Below, piece after piece: positions 11,694 through 22,664 of a DNA stretch of 64,000 bases. Each line of letters starts with the position of its first letter. The stretch's first letter is position 1. Made by a program: the position numbers and the translations under genes. The notes under the pieces are model-generated. The model made no database searches. It was not told the origin of the DNA and saw only the letters and a list, made by a program, of their open reading frames with translations. The DNA is from Symsagittifera roscoffensis. Its lineage: Eukaryota; Xenacoelomorpha; Acoela; Convolutidae. The DNA lies in NCBI RefSeq assembly GCF_963678635.1, contig NC_087064.1, forward strand, positions 84,127,847 through 84,191,846, in the 5' to 3' direction.

Positions 11694-13677
11694 TTTTCGC
11701 TCCAGCCGACCACACCCTTCTGCAACTGTCCAATGTGAGGAGTTTCTTCACCTTGAGACGACCTTCGAAAATATTCTGGTCGTCATGCTTCAATGCGGGG
11801 TAGATGGGCTGGAACTTCAACAGCATCCCATCACTTTTACATGCCAAACTGGCTGTCTTTTTCTGCACTTTAAACCTTTTCAGTTGGCTTTTGTCGCCCG
11901 AAATCCATAGCTCCAGATTGTGCGGAATCTGCAACATTTTGCTGGGATCTGATTTTGGTGATATTGGGCTATCAGGGACAGGTGACGATGTCGAAATTTT
12001 ATAGAAGTGATCGCTATCATTTCGACCAGTTACAAAACAGAGCCCGTAAATGTTGCTGAATCCAGTGTCTTCCAGGGTCCCTATTCGAATAGGGGTCATG
12101 TCAGTTCGATCTGCATCTTTGTTTATTTCCCAGTGATGGTTGTACAAGTTAATAACACCACCTTCATTAACCACAGCCACGCATGAAAAGTGTCCATTAA
12201 TTCCCTCGTGAACTATGTGATAAATGTCGTGAACAGGTCTCTCCAAGAAGTTGCGCGCTCGTTCTTCTAACTTTCCATCTGTTATTTGTAGAACAATCAA
12301 GCTTCCATTATCGGTACCTAACCAAAGTGTCTTATAGACACAGCAGATACAAGTCAGAGCTTCACCATCATCGCAGATTTCACTGAAGCTCAAGGACATC
12401 CGAGTTGTTTCTCGCAATATGTCTTTGTAGAACAGTAGTGTAACTTCAACCGCCTGGGTCTCGTTGATACTTGTTTCAGAACTCTTACACTTGTTGTCAG
12501 CTCTGACATCGTTAACTGTAAAAAGAGCTATAGTGTTCATAGCTTGAGGCGAGTTGTCACCGCTTACTAACGACAATCCCATATTGGCAACTTTGAAAAA
12601 CGGAGGCGTTTTAATTTCGATACTTTCGATTAGCTTGCACATTTCCTGCTCCTGTAGTATATCGACAAGGTCCAAAGCGTTGGGTCTCTCTTTGGGATTT
12701 GGAAGAGTGCAAAAGCAAAGGAGCTCCAGGAACGCCATTGGACTCTGCTTAGCTGCAGTAGTTGTCATTGGTCTCTTATTTTCGGCAACCATGGTTCGGA
12801 AATCGAACAAACTAACCGACAACCAAGGTGGAGTTAGACATATACAGTCATAAATAATCATTCCGAGAGAGTAAATGTCGATTTTATTGTTGAAAATCTC
12901 GCGTCCTTCGTCTTGGAGGATCTCAGGAGCCATGTACTGGGGAGTTCCTGGTCTCCCCAACATCTGCTCGCCAATTTCTTTTTGTGTCATTCCGTAATCA
13001 CTGAGTCTGACCAAACAGGTGTTTTTAAGAGGTAGATCCCGCATCATTCGATGAGGTGCCGGAAAGCTCCAGACCAAAACATTCGCTGGCTTTAAATCAC
13101 GATGGACGTACGAGTGCTCATGTAAATAGGAAAGTGCACTTGCTAGTTGAAAGATGATGTCTTTAACAACAGGAGGTGGTAGCAAAGAGTTTTCGCTCCT
13201 GAAAATCTCCAGTTGACCAGCTAAGTCACCCATTGGTGCAACATCCAGAATTAGAGCAATGGGCGACAAGCTAGCTCCGTAGAAGGAAACAATGTATGGA
13301 TGTTGCAGTTCCATTAAAACCGATGCTTCTTTTCGAAGTTCCACGTACGCTTCAGCAATTTTGAACGAGGGGTCAAACATCCAGAGTTTCTGATTACTAA
13401 CAATAGCGTCTTTATCGCCTATAGGTGCCTGGAACCTCTCTTCGACGTTGATTGGCTGATAAACTTTATGTGCAACCGGGATCCGTTCCTCCACTCTCCC
13501 TGAGGGGTCCGAGATGTAACCGCTGAACACGGCGCCGAAACACCCCTGGCCGAGATACCTCTCGAGCTCGACCAAATTACTTGGCAGGACTTTGTCTGGT
13601 GGAAGGTCAATGAAGAGAAAATTAGGAGCGACTTCGTCAATCGCGAACTCCCAGTGAATTGGACAGCTCAGGTTGAC
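11694..13677 (-). CDS. LRRK: LRRK-like Roco protein, copy A: kinase plus WD40-start exon
   Basis: A large exon with acceptor TTTTTGTAG|GTCAACC at 13677 and donor AAAA|GTAAGA at 11693. It opens with CPIHWEFAIDEVAPNFLF, the linker that precedes the kinase in LRRK1-type proteins. Numbering from the TTG codon at 13575, the kinase shows the glycine loop GQGCFGAV (9-16), VAHK lysine 37, αC glutamate 83, HRDLKPAN (158-165), DYG (193-195) and APE (216-218). All catalytic residues are present. DYG in place of DFG is characteristic of LRRK1/2. After the kinase C-lobe, WLGTDNGSLIVL and NLELWISGDKSQLKRF resemble LRRK WD40 blades. The role known for the family is a Ser/Thr kinase coupled to a Roc GTPase. 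Further 3' exons are expected beyond 11693 but were not found. The open frame continues to 11635 if the donor is unused. Confidence 0.87.
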
Positions 13678-14886
13678 CTACAAAAATTGTTCTATGATCT
13701 CTCGGCTATGGTGTCTTCATAACTGAACTCAATATGTCGTTTAAGAGAATGAAAATGAGAGTATTGAAACCAAAAGTTTTCATAAGGTATCAATTGGTAT
13801 CTTTAGTACAATATATTACCACATAGTTTGGTCACAGTCAAGTCATCGAAAAACAAGTGGTGATTAAAATTTTTACAACATAATTTAAAAAAAAATGCAA
13901 TAATATAATTGTTTGGGTCCATGACTAAATTCATTTTTAACAAAAATAAACCAAAAGTTGCGTGTAGTTCTTAAGCAGAGGCACAATTGTAGTTCTCCGT
14001 AAAAAGCATTTGAGCTTATACGGGTCCTTTCCCTCGCGATAATTGTAATAATAATCATAATAAATTGTTTGCAATGTAGATTCTATTCACTGTAAAATTT
14101 ACTACATTTACAACCTCATGAAATCTCTTTGCGAGAACGCCGTGGAACTTTGCAGCCCGTTTTCAGGCGCCTCTGATCCTGCTATGACTTCTGTTGGTTT
14201 TTAACGTCAATAGTTAATCAAGATCAATAAAAATGATTTCAGTGAAAGAAAAAGTTTAAAGCGAAAAAGAGGGAAATTTCAGCAGTATACCTACTTATGA
14301 CAGCAAATGTTCTTTTTTAAAATGTTATTTCTACTCAAAAATGAGTTCAACCAGTTGATAATTTCCTAGAAGAAAATTGCCCAAAAACTCATGATTGAAG
14401 ATTTGTATTTGATATTCTGTGCAGCTCTGAATCCTGGTTACAAAATCTGGGTAGTATTTTCTAATTCTAGCAATTATCGAAGTTTTTTTTTATTACCTAT
14501 CGAATGCTCTCTTATTCAAAAATGTATTTAAATTTTTCTCAGTTACAGCTTCCTAGACAATGGTCGATATCCACTCTGTTCTCAAAACCTTTTTGTGGTA
14601 ACTTTAATAATTCATAGATATGTAATTCCTTTACGAAGTATATTTTTCGTTTTTGTCTTATTTCTTCGATGCTTTCATTTCTTCTCTTAAAACAGATAAT
14701 TTTTATAAGCCGTTTGATTTTAAGTTCAACTGTTTCTAATTTTGTTTTGTCTGTTGACGAATAAGCCAAAACCTCGTACTGAAAATGTTCTTATATGTTT
14801 TTTAATTCATGCAATAATGAAAAACAAATCACTCGAATGATTGTCAAATGATTAGCCTTTGCTTGGGCTTTAGTGTTTGCACCCAC
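13678..14886 (-). other. LRRK copy A intron
   Basis: AT-rich, with no recognisable gene or mobile element. Its boundaries are GTGGGT donor side at 14886 and TTTTTGTAG acceptor side at 13678. A 76-codon minus-strand ORF at 14539-14769 has no support. The same intron occurs at 33576-34784 and 56174-57383 with a few substitutions. Confidence 0.7.
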
Positions 14887-15046
14887 CTGGCTGGAGCAGG
14901 CTAGCAGCAAAATCTCCTCCTCCACGAAACAGTGCAGTCTGGGAAACATGGTGTCCGCAACAAAGGATCTCTTTGTGCTTTTGCGCATGGACATGGTATG
15001 GGTGAACCTCACACTGGAACTGGGCATTGATGCAGCTGATCCATAC
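14887..15046 (-). CDS. LRRK: LRRK copy A: linker exon with CFVEEEILLLACSSQ
   Basis: A 160-bp exon with acceptor ATTTAG|GTATGG at 15046 and donor CCAG|GTGGGT at 14887. It starts with one base completing a Glu codon and ends on a codon boundary, so it joins in phase to the exon before it (two leftover bases) and to GTC AAC at 13677. The combined peptide reads HCFVEEEILLLACSSQ-VNLSCPIH. This fits the C...CPxH segment between COR and kinase in LRRK1-like proteins (family comparison from memory). The N-terminal part is Ser/Thr/Met/Arg-rich and unfamiliar. Confidence 0.78.
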
Positions 15047-15127
15047 CTAAATCGCAAATAACAGGCCAACTAAAAAGCCGATTTTTAATACAATAGAATA
15101 ATGAACAAGGCGTGAGTTGGCACTTAC

Positions 15128-15277
15128 TCTGAGTAAATGGTGCCGATGGAGCCGGCGGAGTAGCGGGGCATGGCGGTGGGGTACTGCTGCTGGGGGTGCT
15201 CCTGGTCTATTCCGTGGTACTCTCTCCAGTCTCGGCTGTAATCGAAGGTGTCCGCAACTATGGCCGAAGTGTATCTT
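15128..15277 (-). CDS. LRRK: LRRK copy A: Tyr/Gln-rich linker exon
   Basis: A 150-bp exon with acceptor GCGTTTCAG|AAGATAC at 15277 and consensus donor CAGA|GTAAGT at 15128. Its frame is fixed by neighbours: one base completes the Arg codon left by the upstream exon, 49 codons follow, and two bases carry over. It encodes RYTSAIVADTFDYSRDWREY, then a Gln/Pro/Tyr stretch and AGSIGTIYS. I do not recognise a domain. The GC-rich codon use contrasts with the flanking AT-rich introns and supports coding. It forms part of an unusually long insertion between COR and kinase. Confidence 0.75.
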
Positions 15278-15996
15278 CTGAAACGCTCACATAGCTATTT
15301 ACATTATTGTACTTTTCGTTCAGTTGATTCCATTCTATAAATTGTGCATGCAACAACTAACAAAACATAAAAAAACTACTGAGCAAAAATATGTGATGTC
15401 TGAAAACACACAAACAAAGATCAGCTCAAATAGCAGAGGCGGAAAAAATAACAAGCAACGCTCTGAAGCAGAAAGAGAAAAGGATCTAGGGTTTTCTCGG
15501 TGGGTGGCTATTTTCAAAATTCAATTTTTCGATTTGTTTTGGTAGGCCTAATTAATTTTCCGAACTCTCTCAAAACACTACAAAGACCCTATTTAGCCAT
15601 AATTATCTGCGCCTCAAGCATCTTTTTGAAAAAAAAATAGTTCACCTTTTAGGTGCTATCCAAAAAATGGCGTTTTTCGGCGGCGCGCGATCCCTCATCA
15701 AAATTTTCATATTTTGTCGCCACATACTAGCTCAGAAGAATTTCAGGGTCGGTTGACTCAAAATGGATGATGTAAAATAGTACCAAAGGGCGACCCTTTA
15801 TATGACTATATGGCTGCCCGACTAAATTCGCCCCTGAAAATTTATGAGAAATGGGGTTTTAGAACACATTTAGCGTTGAGACTTAAGTCAATAGTTGATT
15901 ATTAACTTTCAAAGCTCTAAAAAAGGTTGAGGTCTTAGTTATGATAAGATTAACTTTTGGGATTTGAGATGATGAAAACGAAAAAAGAAAAAGTAC
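15278..15996 (-). other. LRRK copy A intron
   Basis: No identifiable element. It includes a 73-codon plus-strand frame (15324-15545) that has no coding signal beyond being open and is present in the other cassettes only because they are near-identical duplicates. Confidence 0.65.
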
Positions 15997-16199
15997 CGCA
16001 TGACGTTATGTAGTCTGCTGTTCACTCTGTCTAGTTTAGAAGTGCCCGACCTCATTCGAAGCGCTGGCTGCTCAGAGTCGTCTATACTGTCCCGTTTGAC
16101 AAATGAGAGGCACTTGTCCTCGTCTGTGGGTGTCGGAGTAGGGGTTGCAACATCGCTCTCTGGAAGTAGCGATATATTTTTCACCAGCATAGATTTACA
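15997..16199 (-). CDS. LRRK: LRRK copy A: Ser/Thr/Pro-rich linker exon
   Basis: A 203-bp exon. Upstream of the acceptor CTCTCAAG|TGT at 16199 is a good branch-point-like ACTAAC; the donor is GCG|GTACTT at 15997. It begins on a codon boundary and ends with two bases (CG) that the next exon completes. It encodes CKSMLVKNISLLPESDV, then TPTPTPTDEDKCLSF and a basic end RVNSRLHNVMR. The low-complexity TPTPTP and acidic residues suggest a disordered, possibly phosphorylated linker (inference). Confidence 0.7.
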
Positions 16200-17577
16200 C
16201 TTGAGAGCGTTAGTATATTAAAGCGAATCTTCTTTTTTCCTAGCTTAACTCGCAAATAAAAGTTTCATTAAAAGAGTTTGCTTATTTGGTGGCTATCTTG
16301 CTATAATCACGATTTGTAGCATTAGAAACTTCATACCATCTGTTCTCTGCTTTATATGTGGCTTTTCTTAGTGTATTATTTAGTAGCAGTGACTTAGTAT
16401 TTAGTGTGTGGGATTCATAGTCTCTAGGTCGCAGACCGAATCCGAGACATGGCCGAGTTTTTACTAAGTCGAAGATTATTTCTTCTTTTTCTTAGTGCAC
16501 TTATAGAGCTTCTTTTGTCGTTTTCTTGCTAGTGCTTGCGCAGCACAGCTTCGCCTCTGTATAACCGCAAGAAATTGACCACTAGGAATTAAAATGTTTT
16601 TTATTGTTCCGACATTCAATACGAAAGTAACGGAATATTTGTGCTCGAAATTCTTCAGACAAATTTCGACATTTTAACTACATATTTTTGACGGAGTTTT
16701 TTTATAATCATTCAGAAAGCATTTTTGTCCTGAGCTTGAATTTGAAAAGATATTCCACCTGTAATTATTTTTCGTAAAGATATGGGGGTTAAAAGATTGC
16801 TATTTTGACCACAATTATCGCGCGATAAATTTCCGGCTATTAACGCGTAAGCGGAGGTTTAATCCGTCTTTGAAATTGTTCCAAATTGATTGAAAGAAGC
16901 TTATTTACCATAATTGGTGTGTAACAAGGAACAAAATTTATTCTTTTGTAGTTTATATGGCGTGTGGGGGGGGGGGGGGCAATTTTTATAGAAAAAATTT
17001 CAATTAGAAAAAAAATTTTCCATTTTTTTTATTACATTTGATTTGTTAATAATATTTATGTTATAAGTGCTCCATAAACCTTAAAAGGCAATCAGAACAT
17101 TCAGGGCTTCGTCTTGTTTTTGTATTTTTGTCAGATAAGTTTTCAAGGAATTATCAAACAATTTTTGCTAAGGTTGGTTAATTCAAACTCCGAGATTGTT
17201 TTTTTGTTTGTTAGATTTTTTAACCAATCAAAAAGTTGATGGTAAGCGGTAGCAGTGTCTGCATGTTTTCCCACAACTTGTTAATTTTTGTTTCAACAAT
17301 TTGGCTCAATGACTAATTTTTACAAAAAAAATTCACGTAGACTAACAAGACTATTCCAAAATTATTTGTTCTTCATCGTAGCCTGGTTCAATCAATAGTT
17401 ACATCAAAAAGATGATGCTTTTGTGAGACGGCTTTTGGGAGACATGATGCTTTTGTGAGATGTTATTTTTATAGACAGTCATGCAATATCGTGAGGCGAT
17501 AACTCGTAGAAAGCGACATTGGTCGAAAGCGACCATTCGCACTTTTTTGAAAAAGCAACGATTTATTTAGGCGATAA
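16200..17577 (-). other. LRRK copy A intron, distal part
   Basis: No ORF or RNA gene is recognised. It contains a G-run at 16966-16979 (14 G here; 10 in cassette B; 6+T+4 in C), one of the fastest-changing positions between cassettes. At 17480-17565, words such as TGGTCGAAAGCGAC and CAACGATTT also occur inverted at about 18430-18500, suggesting a dispersed TE remnant on both sides of the MITE. Confidence 0.6.
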
Positions 17578-17805
17578 GGATCTACTTAACATTTCCCCCC
17601 CTCCACTTTTAAGAAAAAAAAGGGGGAAATTGTTAAGTAGATTGCAGCAAAATTAGAATTTTCAATACAAAGCTCTAGCGCTAAACAGATTGCAGCAAAA
17701 TTAGAAGTCTCAATACTAAGCTCTAGCGCTAATTTACTGCTTTTATTAATAGGGCTGGCAATTCTTAAGAAGGTACCAAAGGGAGGGCAATTGTTAAGTA
17801 GATCC
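17578..17805. mobile_element. hAT-like MITE with 14-bp TIRs and 8-bp TSD (cassette A)
   Basis: A 228-bp element bounded by GGATCTACTTAACA (17578-17591) and its exact reverse complement TGTTAAGTAGATCC (17792-17805). Both sides are flanked by GGCGATAA (17570-17577 and 17806-17813), an 8-bp target-site duplication typical of hAT transposons. No transposase is present, so it would be non-autonomous. Internally, a second TGTTAAGTAGAT at about 17633-17643 pairs with the left end through a CCCCC/GGGGG stem. A block of about 50 bp (AGATTGCAGCAAAATTAGAA...) is duplicated in tandem at 17640-17735. Confidence 0.85.
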
Positions 17806-18339
17806 GGCGATAATTTGTAACAGGCAAATTCGTACCTGGAAAATTATTAATTTTTGTTTTATCTTTCAAAATCACATCGTTTCGTCTAAGGTGGTCAAAT
17901 TGGGCAAACTTTCATAAGAAACCAATACAAAACGTCACAAATAAAACCACATGGAGATGGAGTAGAAAGCCTTGTAAGACATTTTGAACAACTTTCAACG
18001 ATGATATCGTACATAAAAACGGTGAGCATGACAGTTAAGTTAGGCGCGCCTTTCTGCCAGGAGAAATGGGCGAACTCCAGAAATTTATAAGATAGTGGCT
18101 TTGAGAAAGCTATTTTTTTCAGGTCGGGGGTTAGGCTTGTTTTAAGGGGGGGGGGGTTAAAAATTTTCCCCGTCAAGCTGTTCAATCCTGTTTTTTGTTT
18201 CAGTGTCAAACGTGCTGCCATTAGTGCCCTTTTTGAAGCAAAACACAAGAGAGGACCACTATGTTCGCGCATTTTGACAACTGAGGGATTTTCTAATTGA
18301 ATTCTAGTCGCGTGTTTTATATTTCTTTGTTGTTTCATT

Positions 18340-18640
18340 GTTAGAACTTAAATTGTTTCTGATCAAAGTAAGTTTTTTGTCAGGACTTAGTGTGGCTTGG
18401 TGCAAATAGCCGCTCTCTACAAATCGTCGCTTTTTAAAATACAACGAATTAGCTGTCGCTTTCGACCATTTGTGGCTTTCGACAAATCGTTGCCTTGCCA
18501 TGTAATATGCTCTACCCTGGTGAAAGTGTGGTTTCTTTCTCTGCTTATGGGGCCTTCCGTCTTCCTCTTCCTCAGAACTGGAGGTGGAGTCTGCATTTGT
18601 ATCTCGCCTATTGGCCGCTACTTCTTTGAAGATAGCTGCA
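18340..18640 (-). CDS. Possible LRRK copy A exon, acidic/basic low-complexity
   Basis: The frame is open on the minus strand, with a plausible acceptor TGTTTGCAG|CTATC near 18640 in a phase that fits the proposed end of the cysteine exon. It encodes IFKEVAANRRDTNADSTSSS, a run of four Glu, then Arg/Lys-rich sequence. No donor in the phase needed by the next exon (codon boundary) was found. Part of the segment shares words with the repeat-like sequence near 17500, so it may be TE-derived rather than coding. The boundaries are provisional. Confidence 0.25.
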
Positions 18641-18859
18641 AACAGGCAAGTATATAAACTGACAGTAGAAGAAAAAGTAGCCATCCGGAAAAACAAACAA
18701 AAGCAAGTTCCTTCTTTCTATAGCCAAAATCGCTTTCGCTGCAAAAAAATTGAATTGTGCCAAATAAAAGATAAGGTTAGATTTTCAAAAAAACTAAATC
18801 AAAAATTAACTAATTTAAAAAAAATAAAATTTAAAATGTTATCGAAAAAGATCTAGCAC

Positions 18860-19069
18860 AGGTGCCTGATGTGTTGTTGCGTTGCTGGAATTTGGTCACA
18901 CTTTCCACACTGCACTGCAGATGAAGATGAGTGACTGGGAGCACTGTGTTGTCTCTCTCCGACAGACAATTGGGACAGGGCAAGACCCTTTCTATCGAGT
19001 GCTCTCCACAACTAAATGTAGAAACATCAATCACGCTTTCAAACAAAACTCTCTTAATGTCTGGAGCAT
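18860..19069 (-). CDS. LRRK: LRRK copy A: cysteine-pair exon after COR
   Basis: The likely acceptor is CCCTCTATTAG|ATGCTCC at 19069; the end near 18860 (ACCT|GTGCTA) is weak. The peptide APDIKRVLFESVIDVSTFSC leads to IERVLPCPNCLSERD and LHLQCSVESV. In LRRK1-like proteins a PCPxC pair follows the COR domain and precedes the CPxH element, so position and motif agree. Joining the COR exon donor (two bases left over) directly to this acceptor (needs one) breaks the frame, so either a small exon is missed or one boundary is wrong. Confidence 0.6.
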
Positions 19070-19130
19070 CTAATAGAGGGAAATTGGTTTGAGTATAAAC
19101 TAAAATGCGAAAAGAATTCTCCCATTTTAC

Positions 19131-20605
19131 CTGTCTCCCATCATCTGGGGTCTCTGACCCAAGTTGGGGTACCACTCCGTCAACAACATGTCCACATGTT
19201 GAGATATGATCTCAAAAAAATGAGCGATCGTTCTCAATTTAGGCCCCAAGTACGTGCACTCGGATAAGCTGTAATTATGAAACATGTGTTGTTCTATGAT
19301 TGTAACACTGGGCATGAACACTTTGATTGACAGCACTTGTTTCGGAAAAGACTTGATCAGCTCTCGCTCTTGGAACTGTACATCAGTTTTGACTCTAAAA
19401 GTGTCTTCGATGTTCAGAGTTCTAGCCATATGACCTTGAGGGTTTATGAGAACGTGTTTTCGTATCTTAACTGTTTCCGGCAGCTGGGCGAAAGGAGATA
19501 CTTCTCGGCATTGGTCCTCGCAGAGAACCTCTTTCACTTCCAGAACGGGAATGTGGCTCCACAGAAATAACCCCACGCCCGTTTTCCAGCAGCGCCAGCT
19601 AAATCCAGAGTTCAACGCGTAGTCCACCAATGGTGTAAACAAATTACTCCCTGTTTCAGACGACTGACTTGAAAACTGTTGTCCAAAGATGTCGCCTGCT
19701 GTTAGCGAAAACTGCTCGTCTGAAATTATTCGGGCTATAAATCGAGCCCAAAAACCGAATGGGATGTAAGAAAAGATCATAAACTTAGAAAGACATCGCA
19801 CGTTTTCTGCTTCGGGCAAGCGAAGTGTCAGAAGAGTTTTGTCGGTGTCCAGCAGATCGCGCGCGTGGGGTGGTTCCCCTTTTAGAATCTCAACTTTGCT
19901 GAAAACTTTGTAGTGTTTCCTTGTGATGCCTCTGCGTCTCGATTGGCCTTGCTTCGGTTCTAGAGATGAGACGGCGGCAAAACCCGAGTACTCTGGTGCC
20001 ACGACGCTAGCAGTGGGGATGTCGCGATTCAGCTGGTTGTCATACCTCTCAATGTGTTCCTTCTCGGTCGGCAGCGACGACGGAATCAACATGTAGTTCT
20101 CACTGAACTTAAGAGCCACTTCAAACTGAGACAGCAGCGGGATGAATAAACTGGGCCAAGTTTTGAACTTACTCACTGCAGCAATTTTTGAGATGCGACT
20201 TAAGAAGTCACTCACTTTGGCAATTCCACTGCTGCCGTAGTTTTTGTTCTCTTTAACGGTGATCACTTCGGCCAATTGATCGGCCATCCATTGCGGGTCT
20301 ACGAAGTACTTGTCATTCAGAAGAGTGCTTTCGTAGTGCAAAATGATTCCGTTTTCGTGCATAAATTGCATCATGGTGTTAAACTCAGCTGAATCTAATT
20401 CTCGCATGTTTTGCTTCAGCAAATGTCCGTTTATCTTGTCTCGTAGTTTCTGTCCGCTCAAAATGGGCTCCTGGTTTTCCCTTTTCAGGTCTGCTCGCAA
20501 CTGTCTCACCCAGCCCTCCACTTCCTTGTACTTTTTCGGAACCTCTATGTCGATTATGTTTTTGTTCTTGTCATTTTTCTCGTCGCTTTTCATTTCGGAT
20601 GCAAC
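19131..20605 (-). CDS. LRRK: LRRK copy A: COR-domain exon
   Basis: The exon runs from acceptor TTGTGAATAG|GTTGC at 20605 to donor GACAG|GTAAAA at 19131. Its 488-codon open stretch (numbered from the first ATG at 20593) carries COR hallmarks: GIILHYE (82-88) and DPQWMADQLAEVI (99-111), matching the G.I..f...vFLDP.W motif; then IPFGFWARFIARII (277-290) and WRCWKTGVGLFLW (333-345). It ends with a helix leading to LLTEWYPNL, as in LRRKs. COR mediates dimerisation and couples the Roc GTPase to the kinase. The upstream Roc and LRR exons are not in the window; retroelement DNA starts 436 bp upstream. The ATG is internal to an exon and need not be the start. It has R258 and I413, where copies B and C have H and N. 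Confidence 0.86.
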
Positions 20606-21041
20606 CTATTCACAACATAAGAACACGAAAAATAAATGTAAGACTAAAAGTTCTCTTTGAGATTCTCGGATCAAAATAAAAGACTGCCCCGCAACCACCA
20701 ACCATCACAAAAACAGCGGCTCGGCAAATAGTCAATTAACGTTGGGGCTGCGTTAGCGCGAGTGAAAAGGCAATTTTTAGACGAAACCTTCCAAAAAGTG
20801 CGCGAGAACGTTATCGTTTTTGGGATGTTTTTTTTTGAAAGGGCGCCAAAGTCTTTAAAATGTTCTACAAAAACTGGCAAATTGAGTTTAAGTCCGGAGT
20901 GTCTCAGTCATAGAGTAATTTCAGATAAGGTACACCGTCTGTTTGTCACGCTATCTTATTTTTGGCCGGATATATTCGAGCAACTTTTTAGTCTGAAACC
21001 GATTTAAATCCTACTCTTATATCTCCTATAATTATATATTT
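20606..21041 (-). other. Remaining upstream intron of the COR exon, cassette A
   Basis: Host-type intron sequence between the COR acceptor and the abrupt start of the retroelement-derived block at 21042 (GGATTTCAGTAATT). A 69-codon minus-strand ORF here has no support. No promoter is identified. Confidence 0.6.
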
Positions 21042-22664
21042 GGATTTCAGTAATTTTTTCTGCTAATTCGTTGTCGAAGTCATGAATTTTGTCTAAATGG
21101 GAAGTAGTTTTTTGAACATTTTCTATTTTTGTAGCTTTAAATTTTCTTTTTCTTGTAGTTTCCTGATGATTTCAACTTGTTCTAACTTGTCTACTAGTTT
21201 TTCGAAATCTATTTAGGATTCTCGGATTTATGATGCTTGTGATTCTTTTTATTAATTGTGGTGCTAAGGTCATCATTAGAATTTATCTCACTATCATATT
21301 TTTGTAATCATAAGGATTGAAAGAATAAGTTTTGCGTACTAGGGTTTTGTTTCTTACTGCGATTTGTTTTATGGTTTCAAACGGAAGTCTACAACTTTCG
21401 TTGCACAAAACTTTTTGATGTTGTTTATTTCGTTCCGAGTCAAATGTTTTTGAATAACGTTGAGTCAATAAATTTCAATCGAATTTAACTTCTAGTGGTG
21501 TTACTGAAAACCATTTTCGGGCTCAGCCATCGAGTGTGGTTTGCATCAGTGCTGTGCGATGTGAACCCATTTTTGATGAAGTGGTGTGTTTATAGGTTTC
21601 GGGCCTTTGTTTAGGATTAGGTTAGATTTAACAGCACTTCTAGTCGTCTTCTACTGAGTATTCAGAATCTGTTGTCGTTGAAAAGATTGTTGTTGTAATT
21701 GCCTTGGTTGTTGAGAGTTTATGTAAGGTTCGAAAATCTCTGGTTGAAAATTATCAACTGGTTGAACTATAGTATTCCAGTGGTTTTTTGTTAATTGCTT
21801 CGTATTGTTGTTGGTTTTGATGAAAGTAATCTTTATCTTCAGAGGTGTCTGCTTGGTTTCTAATGAATTGCTTGTTTTTCGGGTTGAGTTTTTATTCTGT
21901 TGAAAAAATGGATAGTTTTCAGTTCAATCTGTCTGAAGTTTTTTTGTCACTAAAAGTTACACATTGGGTTATTGGTTTTGGTGCCTGTTGGATATAATTG
22001 TGTTTTTGAAATTGATTTTGTGTTGTATAGAGGGGTCGTGCTATTGGATAACTAATGTTATTATTTGCGAAAAAATCATAACTATGTCTTGCGAAGGTAT
22101 TTCAAATTGAGTGTCCTTATTGTCATTATCGCTTTTTAGTTATTGGTCTATTTGTTTGTTAATCCATATGTAAATATTTTGGGACGACTGATGAATTGAC
22201 TGTTGATTGTAAGGTCACTGGTGGAAAAGGAGTTTTATTTTTTGTGTGGTGGTGTAAGTGTTGGATGAATAGGAGAGATAGTTTGTTGTGTTCTTATAGG
22301 TTGTGTTTCAACTAGTTCTTCGCTTTAAAAATGTGATGGAGTTTGCATATCTTTTTGTGTAAAATTTTTGGTACCGTTAAGGGTTTCCTGTGTATTGAGA
22401 AATGTTTAAATTAAACTTTTTTGCTTGTCCTTTGAATAAATTTTGCGTTATAATTTAAGGTTGTGGTGTCAGTTGTTAAAGGAGCTACTCTTAGATAATC
22501 TCTGTGTACGGATATACTTATAAATGCAGCACTTGAAATATCATTTACGATGTTAAAAAATAATACAGGGTCCTATACATAATCTGTATTGTCTGCTAAT
22601 ATTGTTTCATCAATTGTCTGCAAATTTTTTTTCATCAATTGTCTGCTAATATTGTTTCATTTTT
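21042..22664 (-). mobile_element. Retroelement gag array A: truncated first block
   Basis: Sequence homologous to the 2.7-kb gag blocks begins abruptly at 21042. In the complete blocks the same point continues into the CCHC motif (bases just left of 23771). Minus-strand peptide landmarks present are TQRYSKTFDSERNKQHQKV (21283-21468) and the PEIFEPYINSQQPRQLQQQ segment. The knuckle and its tail are absent. The block runs to the block junction GTTTCATTTTT at 22664. No LTR or pol lies between it and the host intron. Confidence 0.8.

Noticed and set aside
15324-15545. 73-codon plus-strand ORF present in all three cassettes
   Set aside because: It lies in an intron. All three copies are near-identical duplicates, so conservation is not evidence; there is no domain.
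17895-18338. 147-codon minus-strand ORF conserved in cassettes A and B
   Set aside because: It crosses a G-run (11 G in A and B, 12 in C) whose length change breaks it in C. It has no splice or domain support and is more likely intronic.
20343-20660. 105-codon plus-strand ORF (also at 40235 and 62836)
   Set aside because: It is antisense to the well-supported COR exon, and its conservation follows from that exon and recent duplication.
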